The notes beneath the pieces are model-generated. The model was not told where the DNA came from and did no database searches. It saw only the letters and a list, made by a program, of their open reading frames with translations. Below are positions 9,635 through 18,688 of a DNA stretch of 64,000 nt, one piece after another. The DNA is from CAZGSN01 sp964371655. GTDB taxonomy: Bacteria; Desulfobacterota; Binatia; HRBIN30. Numbering within the stretch: the stretch's first letter is position 1; every line of letters starts with the position of its first letter. Location of the stretch: positions 1 to 64,000 of the forward strand of contig CAYJOD010000019.1 in NCBI GenBank assembly GCA_964371655.1, given 5' to 3'. Made by a program: the position numbers and the translations under genes.

Positions 9635-9956
9635 TCGATCTGCCTCTCCACTCGCTGCCATTCCCGAGCCCTCGGCTACCTCCGTCGGTGCGTCGCAAGC
9701 CGGATCATACAACGAGAATGGCTCCCCGGCGCTATGATCGGAGCACGATTATCCGCTTCGTCCTACCTTGTCAAGCCAAAGTTTGGGTGCCGATGCGACA
9801 GCCCTAACGCAAAAAGCTGTGCCCGCAAGACCAGATACGTCACCTAGCCCGTCGCCGTGAGCTTCACCCGAACGGCCGTCTTTCCGATTGTCTTTTGATC
9901 TGATTCAGATACCCTTGAGTAGGCAGGCTGAAAATTTGGATCAATCCGAGGGCTAT
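9635..9956. other. divergent intergenic region
   Basis: About 320 bp between the minus-strand paralogue 2 and the plus-strand beta-propeller gene. It must hold promoters for both directions, but I cannot identify convincing -35/-10 boxes, repeats or structured RNA. Confidence 0.4.
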
Positions 9957-12464
9957 GTGGGTAGGGGGAAGGTGGGGTGGTTTACCGCTAGCAGCACATC
10001 CCTGCGCTCGCGGCCCACGTCTCCGACATCGGTAATTCTTGTCACCAGCTGGCTCGGTAGACGACGCCAGCAAATCCGGCAGCACCCTGCGATTCAGTTT
10101 TGCCTGATTGTCCTAGCGCTGCTCTCGCTGAGCGGGGGCGCTGCTCTCGCGCAGCAGAATCTCTGGGCACTTCACGTTGCCGTCGCGGGTGCTAATCGGT
10201 ACTCGTCTGGATCTGGCGTCTCTGTTGACGCGGCTGACGACGTCGTCATGACCGGTAGTTTTAACGGGACTGTGGATTTTGGAGGGGGTGCTGTTGCCTC
10301 GCAAAGCAACAGCGTCGACGGCTTTGTGGCCAAGTACGATGGATCTACGGGACGCTACCTGTGGGCTCGGCGTTTCGGTTCGGCGGGCAGCGATTACGGC
10401 TTTGCAGTAGCAACGGATGCTGCCAACAACGTATTTGTCACCGGTCAATTTACGAATTCCGTTGATTTCGGGACGGGGCCTCTAATCAGCGCAGGCTTCA
10501 ATGACGTGTTCCTCATCAAGCTGTCGTCGGCAGGACAGCCGCTGTGGGCGAAGCGCTTCGGAGGAGCCGCCTCAGAAGCGGGACGGGCGATTGCCGTAAG
10601 CGCCCAAGGCGTGGTCTGCATGGCCGGGGATTTCGACCTCCAAGTCGACTTTGGCGGCGGAACACTGACCAGCGCCGGTCAAGGCGATGCGTTCATTGCC
10701 TGCTATTCAGCATCAGACGGCTCCTACCTCTGGGCTAAGGCGCTCGGTGGATCGGGTTCGGATAGTGCTCAAACCCTGGCTATAGACTCTGCCGGCAACG
10801 TCTACGCTGGGGGCAGGTTCGAAGGTACTGTTGATTTCGGAGGCGGGGCACTCACCAGCGCCGGTCTCAAAGACATGTGGATGGCCAAGTTTTCGCCTAC
10901 TCGCGGCACACACGTATGGTCAAAGCGGGTCGGTGGCTCATCCGATGATTCGCTCACCAGCATCGCGGTAGACAACACGGGGGGGCTATTCTTGACGGGC
11001 GCCTTCGTTGGAACCATCGACTTCGGGGGGCCATCACTCTCGAGCGTGGGAGGCAACGCCTTGTTTCTGGCTTCGCTGAATGTAGCTGATGGCCGACACA
11101 TTTGGTCGAAAGCCTTCACGGCGACTGGAACTTCGTTGGACTCCGCCCTTGCGGTCGCCGTTGCGCAAAGCGGCCAGGTCTACTTGACGGGAAATATTAC
11201 CAGGAACCTCGACTTCGGAGGCGGGCCGCTGAGCGCGCCAACTCCAACCTGGGATGTATTCCTGGCGGCGTTCTCCAGCAGCGGCGTCCATGCCTGGTCA
11301 AGGCGGTACCCAAGTCTGTATACAGACATGGGCAACGTGCTAGGAACGGATTCTGCGGGCAATGTCGTCGCCGCCGGTTTTTTTTACAGGTCCATCGACT
11401 TCGGTAACGGAGCATTCACAACCGTCGACGGCGGTCAAGGCGAGGCGTTTCTCGCGAAATTCGCCAGCGGGCAGGTCCCTTCTGCGACTGCCACGCCCAT
11501 CTTCACTGCGACACCCACTCCTACCTCGTCTTCGCCGCCGCTTACCGCAACTCGCACCTCGACTCCTACGTTGACCCGCACCACGACCTTAACCGCTACC
11601 GTCATCCCGGCAACGACGACCCCAACGCGAACGCCTACTTTGCCACCTACTGCGACATTCACGCTGACGCCGACCCGCACCCCGACGGTGACGCCTCCAG
11701 CCCCCACCTCTACTGCCGTCAGCACTCCGACGCGGACACCAACCTCGACCTACACTCCGACGCCCAGCTCTACACCTACACAGGCTCCGTCCACCTTCTC
11801 CATCAGTGGCTACGTTCGTTATTTCCTACCTGACCCTGTAACGGCTGGCACCACGGGAGTGGCCGTGCCCGGCGTGACGGTTAAACTTTCGGGCAGCACG
11901 ACCACTTCGGTAGTCACGGACGACCAAGGTTTCTATAGGTTCGATGCCGTGCCGGCAGGGCAGTGGTTCGTGACCCCCGCCAAGAGCGGTGATCGCAACG
12001 GTGCGCTTACCTCACTCGACGCCGTCTACATCCAGCAGGCTCTTGCATCGCCTCCGTACCGAACGTTCAATTCCGATCAAGTTCTGGCTGCGGACGTGAA
12101 TGGCAACGGCATTGTCGACTCCGGCGATGCTACCATGCTGTTGCAATACAAAGTGGGCACGCGCACGGCCCTCTTCGTCTCCGACCGTTGCGTCGCCAAT
12201 GGCGTCACCGCGGACAACGATGCCACTTGGTTGTTCCGAGCCAAGATTACTCAGGACACCGCAACGCTCGTGACCGAGCCGCTTACCGGCCCGACAACGT
12301 GTCGTCAGGGAGCCGTCGCCTTCAATCCCCTGCAGCGAAATGTCAGCTTGGATTTCACCGCCATCCTAGTCGGAGATAGCACCGGCAATTGGCAAGCATC
12401 GACGCCTGGGAGCGTCCTTCGCCGACACACCAGCTCCGCCATGGCGCGACGCAGCCTGCGCTGA
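9957..12464 (+). CDS. secreted beta-propeller (SBBP-type) protein with Thr-Pro linker and dockerin-like C-terminus
   Basis: About 835 residues from the GTG at 9957, which has GAGGG five bases upstream; a TTG at 9888 in the same frame is an alternative. A hydrophobic export segment (FCLIVLALLSLSGGAALAQ) lies unusually far from either start. Then come about seven ~60-residue repeats with consensus DFGGG...SAG..D.F.AK....G..LWAKR.GG, typical of SBBP beta-propeller blades. A ~100-residue Thr-Pro linker follows, then a carboxypeptidase-regulatory/SdrB-like fold (VPGVTVKLSG, DDQGFYRFDAVPAG) and a dockerin type I-like pair (GALTSLDAVYIQQAL and ADVNGNGIVDSGDATMLLQY). Likely a surface or secreted binding protein; no catalytic residues recognised. 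Confidence 0.8.
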   Translation: MGRGKVGWFTASSTSLRSRPTSPTSVILVTSWLGRRRQQIRQHPAIQFCLIVLALLSLSGGAALAQQNLWALHVAVAGANRYSSGSGVSVDAADDVVMTGSFNGTVDFGGGAVASQSNSVDGFVAKYDGSTGRYLWARRFGSAGSDYGFAVATDAANNVFVTGQFTNSVDFGTGPLISAGFNDVFLIKLSSAGQPLWAKRFGGAASEAGRAIAVSAQGVVCMAGDFDLQVDFGGGTLTSAGQGDAFIACYSASDGSYLWAKALGGSGSDSAQTLAIDSAGNVYAGGRFEGTVDFGGGALTSAGLKDMWMAKFSPTRGTHVWSKRVGGSSDDSLTSIAVDNTGGLFLTGAFVGTIDFGGPSLSSVGGNALFLASLNVADGRHIWSKAFTATGTSLDSALAVAVAQSGQVYLTGNITRNLDFGGGPLSAPTPTWDVFLAAFSSSGVHAWSRRYPSLYTDMGNVLGTDSAGNVVAAGFFYRSIDFGNGAFTTVDGGQGEAFLAKFASGQVPSATATPIFTATPTPTSSSPPLTATRTSTPTLTRTTTLTATVIPATTTPTRTPTLPPTATFTLTPTRTPTVTPPAPTSTAVSTPTRTPTSTYTPTPSSTPTQAPSTFSISGYVRYFLPDPVTAGTTGVAVPGVTVKLSGSTTTSVVTDDQGFYRFDAVPAGQWFVTPAKSGDRNGALTSLDAVYIQQALASPPYRTFNSDQVLAADVNGNGIVDSGDATMLLQYKVGTRTALFVSDRCVANGVTADNDATWLFRAKITQDTATLVTEPLTGPTTCRQGAVAFNPLQRNVSLDFTAILVGDSTGNWQASTPGSVLRRHTSSAMARRSLR

Positions 12465-12572
12465 TCCTTCTGTCGTCTTGACTCCTTCTGCATTTACACG
12501 AGTTCAACGGCGCATCGCCGGCACCTGTGATGCTTCGACGCAGCTACGCTGCATCCCCGTCAGCGATGCCGG

Positions 12573-13241
12573 CTAGCGTTTCGCTTTGCCCGCGTCACGT
12601 CGAGACCGCGCCTCGCCCTTACCTTCCCGCCGCCGCGCCGTTGGGGTCGCTTCCTTCGCAGCGCCACTGGCCGCGCCACTGGGGTCGCGACCCAACAGCT
12701 GCCGAAAATGAATCCCCGCCCAAACCGCAAACGGGAACAGCTGGGTGTCGAACGCCTGCACGAACGCATCTCCAAACTGATACAAGCGCCGAGATAGGGC
12801 ACCGTAGCCAGCCGGCGGGAAGGACGCGTAGAACGACTTGACGGTCACGATGACATCGAAGACCTGAAGAAGGAGCGTGATCAGAAGCGCCCATCCAAGT
12901 CGCTTGAAGCGCTGTCCGTAGCTTACCGCCGGCACCGCCAGCATGAGCGGGATCAAGAGCACAAGGTTGGCCTGCACCCATTCGGGGGGAATCCCCGATT
13001 CGAGCGGCGCAAATCGCGGATGGCGATAGTAGATCGCGGGCCGACCTTCCGCGCTCTCTCGTACCAGCATGATGGTCTGCGGTTGACCGGAGATCACCTC
13101 GGTCGCGTTCAGCGTCAGCCGCGTCAGCAGGGTCAAGAGATGCGTGTACGCCGGTGCGATCGGAATCCACAGCACGTACGTGACTGCAAACGCCGCCAGC
13201 AACCTGACCAAAAATACTTGCGGCTTAACGCCCAGGCGCAT
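12573..13241 (-). CDS. exosortase H-associated membrane protein (probable)
   Basis: About 222 residues from the ATG at 13241, which overlaps the 3' end of the exosortase gene by 17 bp and so implies co-translation. The protein has an N-terminal membrane helix (FLVRLLAAFAVTYVLWIPIA), a periplasmic segment (about 40-90), two or three further helices (NLVLLIPLMLAVPAVSY, LGWALLITLLLQVFDVIVTV) and a basic cytoplasmic tail rich in Arg, Lys and Ala. No enzyme motif is seen. NCBI-type annotation recognises membrane proteins that accompany exosortase H; assignment here rests on position, overlap and topology rather than on a recognised motif. It may help dock or process exosortase substrates. Confidence 0.6.
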   Translation of the reverse strand: MRLGVKPQVFLVRLLAAFAVTYVLWIPIAPAYTHLLTLLTRLTLNATEVISGQPQTIMLVRESAEGRPAIYYRHPRFAPLESGIPPEWVQANLVLLIPLMLAVPAVSYGQRFKRLGWALLITLLLQVFDVIVTVKSFYASFPPAGYGALSRRLYQFGDAFVQAFDTQLFPFAVWAGIHFRQLLGRDPSGAASGAAKEATPTARRREGKGEARSRRDAGKAKR

Positions 13242-13767
13242 CGGCGAAACGCCCGGCCCAGTAGAGCCACGTGGCCACGGCAATCGCCACAACCAGGGCC
13301 TGGGCCACGTAGACGTGCGTGTCGTGAAAATACTGCGACGCGAAGAGTCCTACGAGGAAGAGGCCGACCACGCGCAGCAGATTGACGCTGTGAATGATCG
13401 CCACGCCGAGCCCCGCGCCGATCAGCTTCGATCGCCAGCTGCTGGGATAAGCGAGCACCGCAGACAGGTAAATCATCGTCGGCACCACGCCGGAGCACGC
13501 CGGGCTGACATCGACACGAAAGTGCCCCGACGCGAGATTGGTCCCATCGATCAAAACCGGAAACCCTGCGATCGCACCCATTCCCTTCAGCATCAGTCCG
13601 CTCACGAACGCAATGCTGCGTGCGACCGTCCACGCGATATCGAGTGTCTTCACCAGCGGCGACCACGTGAGCAGCGTGAAGAACAGCGTGATGAGAGCAA
13701 CGAAACTCACGACGACTCGAATCGGAACCCAGTTCGTCGCAAAGAACGATTTAAGACGTTTCAGCAT
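13225..13767 (-). CDS. xrtH: exosortase/archaeosortase family protein, XrtH-like
   Basis: About 180 residues from ATG 13767, with GGAGAGG directly upstream. It is a small multi-helix membrane protein. The exosortase triad is in the expected order: Cys 91 in SPACSGVVP, Arg 132 in NLLRVVGL and His 151 in DTHVYVAQ. The short length and the VSPACSG motif fit the exosortase H group rather than the long EpsH type. Exosortases are transpeptidases of the inner membrane that cleave C-terminal sorting signals. Candidate substrates are the two Thr-Pro proteins 4-6 kb away with PLI-SPTS tails. An overlapping membrane protein follows. The promoter region upstream is occupied by a small inverted-repeat element (13847-14020). 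Confidence 0.82.
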   Translation of the reverse strand: MLKRLKSFFATNWVPIRVVVSFVALITLFFTLLTWSPLVKTLDIAWTVARSIAFVSGLMLKGMGAIAGFPVLIDGTNLASGHFRVDVSPACSGVVPTMIYLSAVLAYPSSWRSKLIGAGLGVAIIHSVNLLRVVGLFLVGLFASQYFHDTHVYVAQALVVAIAVATWLYWAGRFADAPGR

Positions 13768-13846
13768 CCTCTCCAACCGGCCCAACCTGATGGCGCGGAT
13801 CTTTCCGGCACCACCCCGGAAAGTCAAGCTCGTTCACGACCGGCGT

Positions 13847-14020
13847 CAGGGCCACGGCAAAGTCGCCGACGGAGCCTCTGAAAGTCACTTGCCATCGCAT
13901 CGCTACCTCGCCGACGTTCTGTATCCCTGGGAGCGCCGCCTTCCAGGCGGCGTGATTCGCGCCGGCAAGATGCCGGCGCTCCCAGGCAGGCACTCCGTCA
14001 ACGCCTTTGCTGTGGCCCTG
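13847..14020. mobile_element. family 1 non-autonomous inverted-repeat element, copy 1
   Basis: Left end CAGGGCCACGGCAAAG (from 13847) is matched by the complement at 13993-14020, where the end reads GCTGTGGCCCTG. The 10 bp before (CGACCGGCGT) and after (CGACCAGCCT) match at 8 of 10 positions, consistent with an aged target-site duplication. Inside is a second inverted repeat, CCTGGGAGCGCC (13926-13937) with its complement at 13975-13986, and the hairpin words CCGCCTTCCAGGCGG and GCCGGCAAGATGCCGGC. The element fills most of the 349-bp divergent promoter region between the exosortase gene and the M1 peptidase gene. No transposase is encoded. Confidence 0.75.
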
Positions 14021-14116
14021 CGACCAGCCTCGGTTCCACGCAGCATCGACTCGGATCACAACGCCCGGGAGCACATTGACACAGGCGCGAACAAGCCCAT
14101 ATGGTCCGTCCCACCT

Positions 14117-16714
14117 ATGGGTTCCCTCTGGGCTTCCTTCCTGCGCTTCGTCTCTCGACTGGGACAGCTCCTGGCCGTGGCCTTCACCCTCGCCACTTTC
14201 CTCGGCATCCTAGCCCTCTACCTGGCGGTGGCGGGCACGAATCTGCAGTTTCTACACGCCGTTGTCCGCACCCTCGGAGAGCCCTTTGCGGCGCAGCGCA
14301 CGGAGCATATCGACGTATCGGCTCAAGTGTTTCCCGACTCGCACCGATTGAGCGCCACCGCCACCCTCACCTTGCGGAGCATGGAAGAACGGCGGCGGCG
14401 CTTCTTCTTCCTCTTGAATCCGCTTCTGCAACTGCGCAGCGTCAAGTCGGAGGCATCTGCCGATCCCGATGCCCTCTCGGTCTACCGCCTCTCCTGGATC
14501 ACGATCGTCGAACCTAAGCACCCCGTCGCCAAGGATCAGACTCTCACGCTCACCTTCGACTACGAAGGCGTGTTCCCATCGAACCCTCCCGATCCCATCG
14601 CAACCACGATCGACACGCACAGCGTCCTGCTCGGCGCCGACGCGTTCTGGTACCCCACCGATGCACAGAGCTTCTTTACCGCCGACGTCCACGTGACCCT
14701 GCCCGGCACGATGACGCTGGTCCACAGCAGCAGCACGGCAACGCGCGTCGAGCGTGGCGACCTCCAGGTCGTCCATTGGAGCTCGACACGTCCTATCGCC
14801 GCGATTCCCATCATCGCCGGCACCTTCGCGCTCACGGAACACCAGGCCGGAAAGACCAACTACCGCCTCTATCTAGCCGCTGGCATCGCCCTCGACGCTG
14901 ACCGCATTCTCGAGCACATGGCGCGCGCCGACCGCTTTCTGAGCGAGCGCTTCGGCCCATCCGGATTCGACACCGTTTCCGTGTACGTCAACCGCGACCT
15001 GCGCCGCGGCGTCAATTACGGCTGCGGCCTCATCGGCTTGTCCCTGCGCTACTTCCGCGGCGGCGACGACGGCTACGCCCTCTTGGCCCATGAGATTGCA
15101 CACAACTGGTGGGGCGCCACTGTCGCCGAACAGTGGCTTCGACCCGGCACCGGCGGCCAATGGATCGTCGAAGGTCTGGCGGAGTTCTCCAGTCTCATGG
15201 CTACCGAGGACGCTTTCGGCGTCGATGCCTTGACGCGCCGCCTGGCCTCCGAGTTTTTCGACCCGGCGCGGCAGCGGGCGATTCGCGACATGTCGATGCT
15301 CGACAACGTTCTCACCGAGGCGATCACCCGCGACACGATCTACCGCAAGGGCTCGTACACCGCGTTTCGCCTGTGCTCCCAGATCGGCCGCGAGCCATGC
15401 TTCGCGGCGCTACACCAGTTCGTCGACAAGTACCGCTACCAGCAGGCTAGCGACGAGGATCTCCAGAAAGTCTTCGAGGCAGTCGCCGGCCACAGTCTGA
15501 GTGATTGGTTCGCCGATTGGGTACGCTCCGACTCCATGGCGGATCTCAAACTGGTCGGCGACGCGGCCGGGCAGTTGACGGTGCAGAGCGACGGTAAAGC
15601 GCGCGTCGCTTCCGAGCTGCTGCCGCTTTGGGTTTTCCGCGACGACGACTCCGAGCCAACCGTGACCGCGGTACACGTCGGCGACAAGCTCGGCCTGCAG
15701 ACCGGGCAATACGCGATCCTCGATCCGCAGCTCCTGTTTCCAGACGTCGTTCGTCGCAATAACCGCTACCCCGCCAGCGCTGATCCGCTCTACGTTGCAG
15801 CCGCGAGCGCAGACAAGCTGTTGATCACGACCGGCGAGCCGTGGCCGTGGTCGGCGCAGACGATCACCCGTCGCGACGCGGGAGCGACCAAGCAGACGTG
15901 GGAGTTGCCGCGCGCCACTCTGCAACCTCCGGCCTGGTTCCCCGATGGCGCGCAGGTTCTCATCAGCTATTCCGACCCCGATCAACCACTCCCGACCATC
16001 CTCGCGCTCGCCGCCGACGGTACGCGTCGGAGCTTGGGACGCGGCACATCTCCCGCGCTTGCTAGCGATGGTTCGGTCTACGCCGCACGCAAGGACCGCA
16101 TCGTACGCATCGCCGCCGACGGTTCCGAATCCATCGCCGCGCAACGCTCCGGCTGGGTCGTCGATCAGCCCCTCCCCTCCCCTGATCTCAAACGTCTTGC
16201 GTACCTCGCCGCGCGCCATAACGACCTCGAGCTTCGGCTCGCGGCGATCGACGGCGGCAGCGATCGGGTGCTGTTCAGCACCGACCGCGATCGCACCCTG
16301 CTGCGTTGGGCACCTGGCAGTGACAAGCTCTACGCCCTGGTTGGCGGCGATTGGGACTGGCGCATCGTGGAGATCCCGGTCGAGGACAAGGCCACGCGGA
16401 TCTTGGTTCGCGATGCCGCGGCCATCGGTGACTTCGCGGTCTCACCTGACGGCTCACGAATCGCACTTACGGCCGCACCCGAACCAGGGTGCCCGATCGC
16501 TCGCAAACGTCTCTACATCCTCACTCTTGATGGCCAGGCCACGCGTGAGATCGAGGTCCCGGATACGGATCTCGACAGCGTTTCCTGGGACGGAAACGAC
16601 ACGCTCCTGGTCGTAGGCGCGCGCGTCTCACCCGGGCGCTCGTGGGTCTTGCCGCAGTCACGCACCGCGAAGATCGTATCGCTTCGCGATGGGTCCGCAC
16701 GCGATCTACCTTGA
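14117..16714 (+). CDS. membrane-anchored M1-type (gluzincin) metallopeptidase with C-terminal TolB/propeller-like domain
   Basis: About 865 residues from ATG 14117. An N-terminal membrane helix (LLAVAFTLATFLGILALYLAVAG) anchors a large periplasmic part. Residues 60-250 resemble the M1 N-terminal beta domain. The zinc site is HEIAHNWWG (His 325, Glu 326, His 329) and the third ligand is probably Glu 352 in VEGLAEF, 22 residues after the second His rather than the canonical 18; Gln is at the canonical position. The stretch GVNYGCGLIGLS stands where GAMEN would be. Residues ~560-865 contain TolB/WD-like strands (LALAADGTRRSLGRG, FAVSPDGSRIALTAAP). Probably an aminopeptidase-like enzyme acting outside the cytoplasm; substrate unknown. 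It is divergent from the exosortase gene, so a role in processing exported proteins is possible but unproven. Confidence 0.85.
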   Translation: MGSLWASFLRFVSRLGQLLAVAFTLATFLGILALYLAVAGTNLQFLHAVVRTLGEPFAAQRTEHIDVSAQVFPDSHRLSATATLTLRSMEERRRRFFFLLNPLLQLRSVKSEASADPDALSVYRLSWITIVEPKHPVAKDQTLTLTFDYEGVFPSNPPDPIATTIDTHSVLLGADAFWYPTDAQSFFTADVHVTLPGTMTLVHSSSTATRVERGDLQVVHWSSTRPIAAIPIIAGTFALTEHQAGKTNYRLYLAAGIALDADRILEHMARADRFLSERFGPSGFDTVSVYVNRDLRRGVNYGCGLIGLSLRYFRGGDDGYALLAHEIAHNWWGATVAEQWLRPGTGGQWIVEGLAEFSSLMATEDAFGVDALTRRLASEFFDPARQRAIRDMSMLDNVLTEAITRDTIYRKGSYTAFRLCSQIGREPCFAALHQFVDKYRYQQASDEDLQKVFEAVAGHSLSDWFADWVRSDSMADLKLVGDAAGQLTVQSDGKARVASELLPLWVFRDDDSEPTVTAVHVGDKLGLQTGQYAILDPQLLFPDVVRRNNRYPASADPLYVAAASADKLLITTGEPWPWSAQTITRRDAGATKQTWELPRATLQPPAWFPDGAQVLISYSDPDQPLPTILALAADGTRRSLGRGTSPALASDGSVYAARKDRIVRIAADGSESIAAQRSGWVVDQPLPSPDLKRLAYLAARHNDLELRLAAIDGGSDRVLFSTDRDRTLLRWAPGSDKLYALVGGDWDWRIVEIPVEDKATRILVRDAAAIGDFAVSPDGSRIALTAAPEPGCPIARKRLYILTLDGQATREIEVPDTDLDSVSWDGNDTLLVVGARVSPGRSWVLPQSRTAKIVSLRDGSARDLP

Positions 16715-16724
16715 TCGCCGCGCC

Positions 16725-17330
16725 TCACGCCGAGCGCGTACCGGCGCCGATCACGAAGTCACCGAAGACGCGCTCCACCCAGTTGCTGCCGACCCGCACT
16801 CCGTGGCGCTCGATCTCGGCGACAAACTCGCCGGCGCTGAAGCGATCGTGCGTCGGATGATCGAGAAAGGTGCGGTACGACCAGCGCTGCAACGCGTGCC
16901 GCGTCACCTCCTCGAAGAAGAAGCGTCCTCCGGGGCGCAGCACGCGGCACACTTCCGATACCGCCTTCCGCCACTCCGGGACGTGATGAATGATGCCGAA
17001 ATCGAAAACCGCATCGAAAGCTGCATCCTCCGACGCGATGGAGCTCGCATCCCCCACCGACACCTGCCAGCGCGCGCCGGGATAGGGTGCCAGACGCTGA
17101 CGAGCCTGCTCGACCATGTCGGGATCGAGATCGAACCCGTGTACGGTTGCCGCCCCGAAGCGCTCCAGGATGATCTCCGTACCGACGCCGCGGCCACAGC
17201 CGACCTCGAGGACATGCAACCCATCGGTGCGACCACCGAGTTTCTCCAATAACGGTCCTTCGTATAGACGTTGTACCAACGCCCGCACCGGGTTGTTCAT
17301 CAACGCCTTTTCGATTCGATTGAGCTTCAT
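16725..17330 (-). CDS. class I SAM-dependent methyltransferase
   Basis: About 201 residues from ATG 17330, preceded by GAGGTG at good spacing. The SAM-binding motif I is VLEVGCGRGVGTE, followed by the acidic residue of FDLDPDM, FDAVFDFGIIHHVPEW (motif post-I/II) and LRPGGRFFFEEV. This is the Methyltransf_11/UbiE-like layout. The N-terminal MNNPVRALVQRLYEGPLLEKLG resembles methyltransferases acting on lipids or small molecules. The substrate is unknown. It is convergent with the M1 peptidase gene, with only 10 bp between the stop codons. Confidence 0.88.
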   Translation of the reverse strand: MKLNRIEKALMNNPVRALVQRLYEGPLLEKLGGRTDGLHVLEVGCGRGVGTEIILERFGAATVHGFDLDPDMVEQARQRLAPYPGARWQVSVGDASSIASEDAAFDAVFDFGIIHHVPEWRKAVSEVCRVLRPGGRFFFEEVTRHALQRWSYRTFLDHPTHDRFSAGEFVAEIERHGVRVGSNWVERVFGDFVIGAGTRSA

Positions 17331-17731
17331 GTTGCACCTCGCCTCGGCTGTGCTGCTATCGCAGCGGTCATTCACATTGAAGCCCATTGCTCTCGGAGCT
17401 GCCAGCGCTTGCTTGGCAAGATAGTCCGACCATCTCTAGCGGCTTGCCGGCCGTCGGTGCATGGACGATGACAAGCCCGGAGCCCCGCGCACCGCTCCCT
17501 CACGGTCGCGGCTCTGGTCCATCTTCTCACCTATGGGGAGGGGGTTGCTGCCCTGGTGGGGGCGGGGGCCCGGGCGGGGGCCCCCCGGCCCGGACCGGCC
17601 CCGGCCCCCCCCCCNNNNNNNNNNTCTTCTCACCTTTGGGGTGGGGGGTGCTGCCGTGGTGGCGCAGGCGCCCGGGCCGGCGCCACCAGGGCAGGCACGG
17701 AGACCTGCCCCACCGTGAGCTTTGCATCGCA
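17331..17731. other. assembly gap with near-duplicated low-quality flanks
   Basis: Ten Ns stand at 17615-17624. The words CTTCTCACCTATGGGGAGGG (from about 17522) and CTTCTCACCTTTGGGGTGGG (from about 17626) and the following CTGCC-TGGTGG stretches repeat on both sides, and the left flank ends in long G and C homopolymers. This looks like two contig ends carrying the same repeat joined by a scaffolder. A fragment of the 175-bp repeat family (CCGCTCCCTCACGGTCGCGG) is at about 17504-17523. No gene is credible here. Confidence 0.85.
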
Positions 17732-18451
17732 CTACTCAAAGCTCGCAATGACCAGCGCATCGAGAGCCTGCATGGTGTGCGGCAGTCGCTGCTGCCACGC
17801 CCTCTCGCCGAGCAACGAACGTAGGCGTCGCAGATCATCGATCTCGTCGATGTCGAAGGTCGGCGGTAGCGAGTGCACTGACAGCTTCAAGGCCTCGATG
17901 CGAGCCAGGGTTGCGGCGAGCACCTGGTCTGTGCCCATGGGCACGGCTTGGAAGATATCGTGTGCCGCGCGCATGGCGACGAGGTAGTAGCCGCCGTCGT
18001 CGCTTGGTCCGAGAACGACGTCGCAGTCTTCGAGCCGTTGCAGCGCCGTGTCGAGATCGTCGTCGCGTAGGTGCGGAACGTCGGCACCGATCATGGCCAC
18101 GCGCCGATAGCCGCGCACGAAGAGATGACGGAAGGCGTTGTGCATGCGGTCGCCCAGGTCCCTCCCCTCCTGCGCAAAGCAACGGCTGTGCGCTCCGACC
18201 ACCGTACCGAAGTCGGCCCTGGCGGGCTCGTAGGCCCACACCAAGTCAACCTCCGAGTGCGACCCAAAGCGCATACCAATATCGGCGAGAAAGGCACGGT
18301 GCAGCGCGCACGCCGCATCCGCGCCGATGTCGCGCGCGAGCCGAGTCTTGACGCGACCCGGCGTCGGATGACGCGCCATGACGACGAGCGCGGCGTCGCG
18401 GCGTCGTTCGCTGGGCAAACTTTGCTGGCTTGGGCTCAGGGGCTTCCTCAC
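17732..18451 (-). CDS. TIGR04282/DUF2064 family glycosyltransferase-like protein
   Basis: About 239 residues from a GTG at 18451; the conserved domain begins at ALVVMARHPTPGRVKTRLA, so an ATG at 18379 is also possible. The domain has the nucleotidyltransferase-like fold of DUF2064: PGRVKTRLA near the N-terminus, VAMIGADVPHL, LGPSDDGGYYLVAM and the PTFDIDEIDDL segment near the end. Members are annotated as arsenosugar-biosynthesis or related transferases that use an activated sugar. No arsenic genes are visible nearby, so the substrate is unknown. Longer readings of the frame upstream are translations of word-repeat DNA (18461-18648) and should not be included in the protein. Confidence 0.82.
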   Translation of the reverse strand: MRKPLSPSQQSLPSERRRDAALVVMARHPTPGRVKTRLARDIGADAACALHRAFLADIGMRFGSHSEVDLVWAYEPARADFGTVVGAHSRCFAQEGRDLGDRMHNAFRHLFVRGYRRVAMIGADVPHLRDDDLDTALQRLEDCDVVLGPSDDGGYYLVAMRAAHDIFQAVPMGTDQVLAATLARIEALKLSVHSLPPTFDIDEIDDLRRLRSLLGERAWQQRLPHTMQALDALVIASFE

Positions 18452-18460
18452 GGCATGGGT

Positions 18461-18648
18461 TCGTATCTCGTATCTCGAATCTCGTGAAGCGTATCTCGTG
18501 AAGCGTATCTCGTCCGAACCGTGAGAGCCTAACACCCTAACAGCGTAACAGCCTGCCCTGGGATCGTCTCTCGTATCTCGCGCGCCCGGTCCAGTGCCGC
18601 TTCCCTGGATCCTCCGACGAGATACGAGATTCGAGATACGAGATACGC
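18461..18648. repeat. word-repeat inverted element built on GAGATACGA
   Basis: The left arm (18461-18513) repeats CGTATCTCG with variants ending in AATCTCGTGAAG. The right arm (about 18616-18648) is the complement, repeating GAGATACGAGATTCGAG. Between them CCTAACACCCTAACAGCGTAACAGCC is another repeated word. It sits between the DUF2064 gene and the mla operon promoter. Confidence 0.75.
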
Positions 18649-18688
18649 TTCTGTATTCCGCCGCTGCTTTAATGCTAAGGAGCTCGAC

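Noticed and set aside
13538..14116. N-terminal extension of the M1 peptidase frame
   Set aside because: It overlaps the exosortase gene and translates a mobile element; the ATG at 14117 precedes the membrane anchor.
18461..18648. Possible CRISPR-like direct repeats
   Set aside because: Words are short, contiguous and arranged as inverted arms, with no spacers of uniform size and no cas genes in the window.
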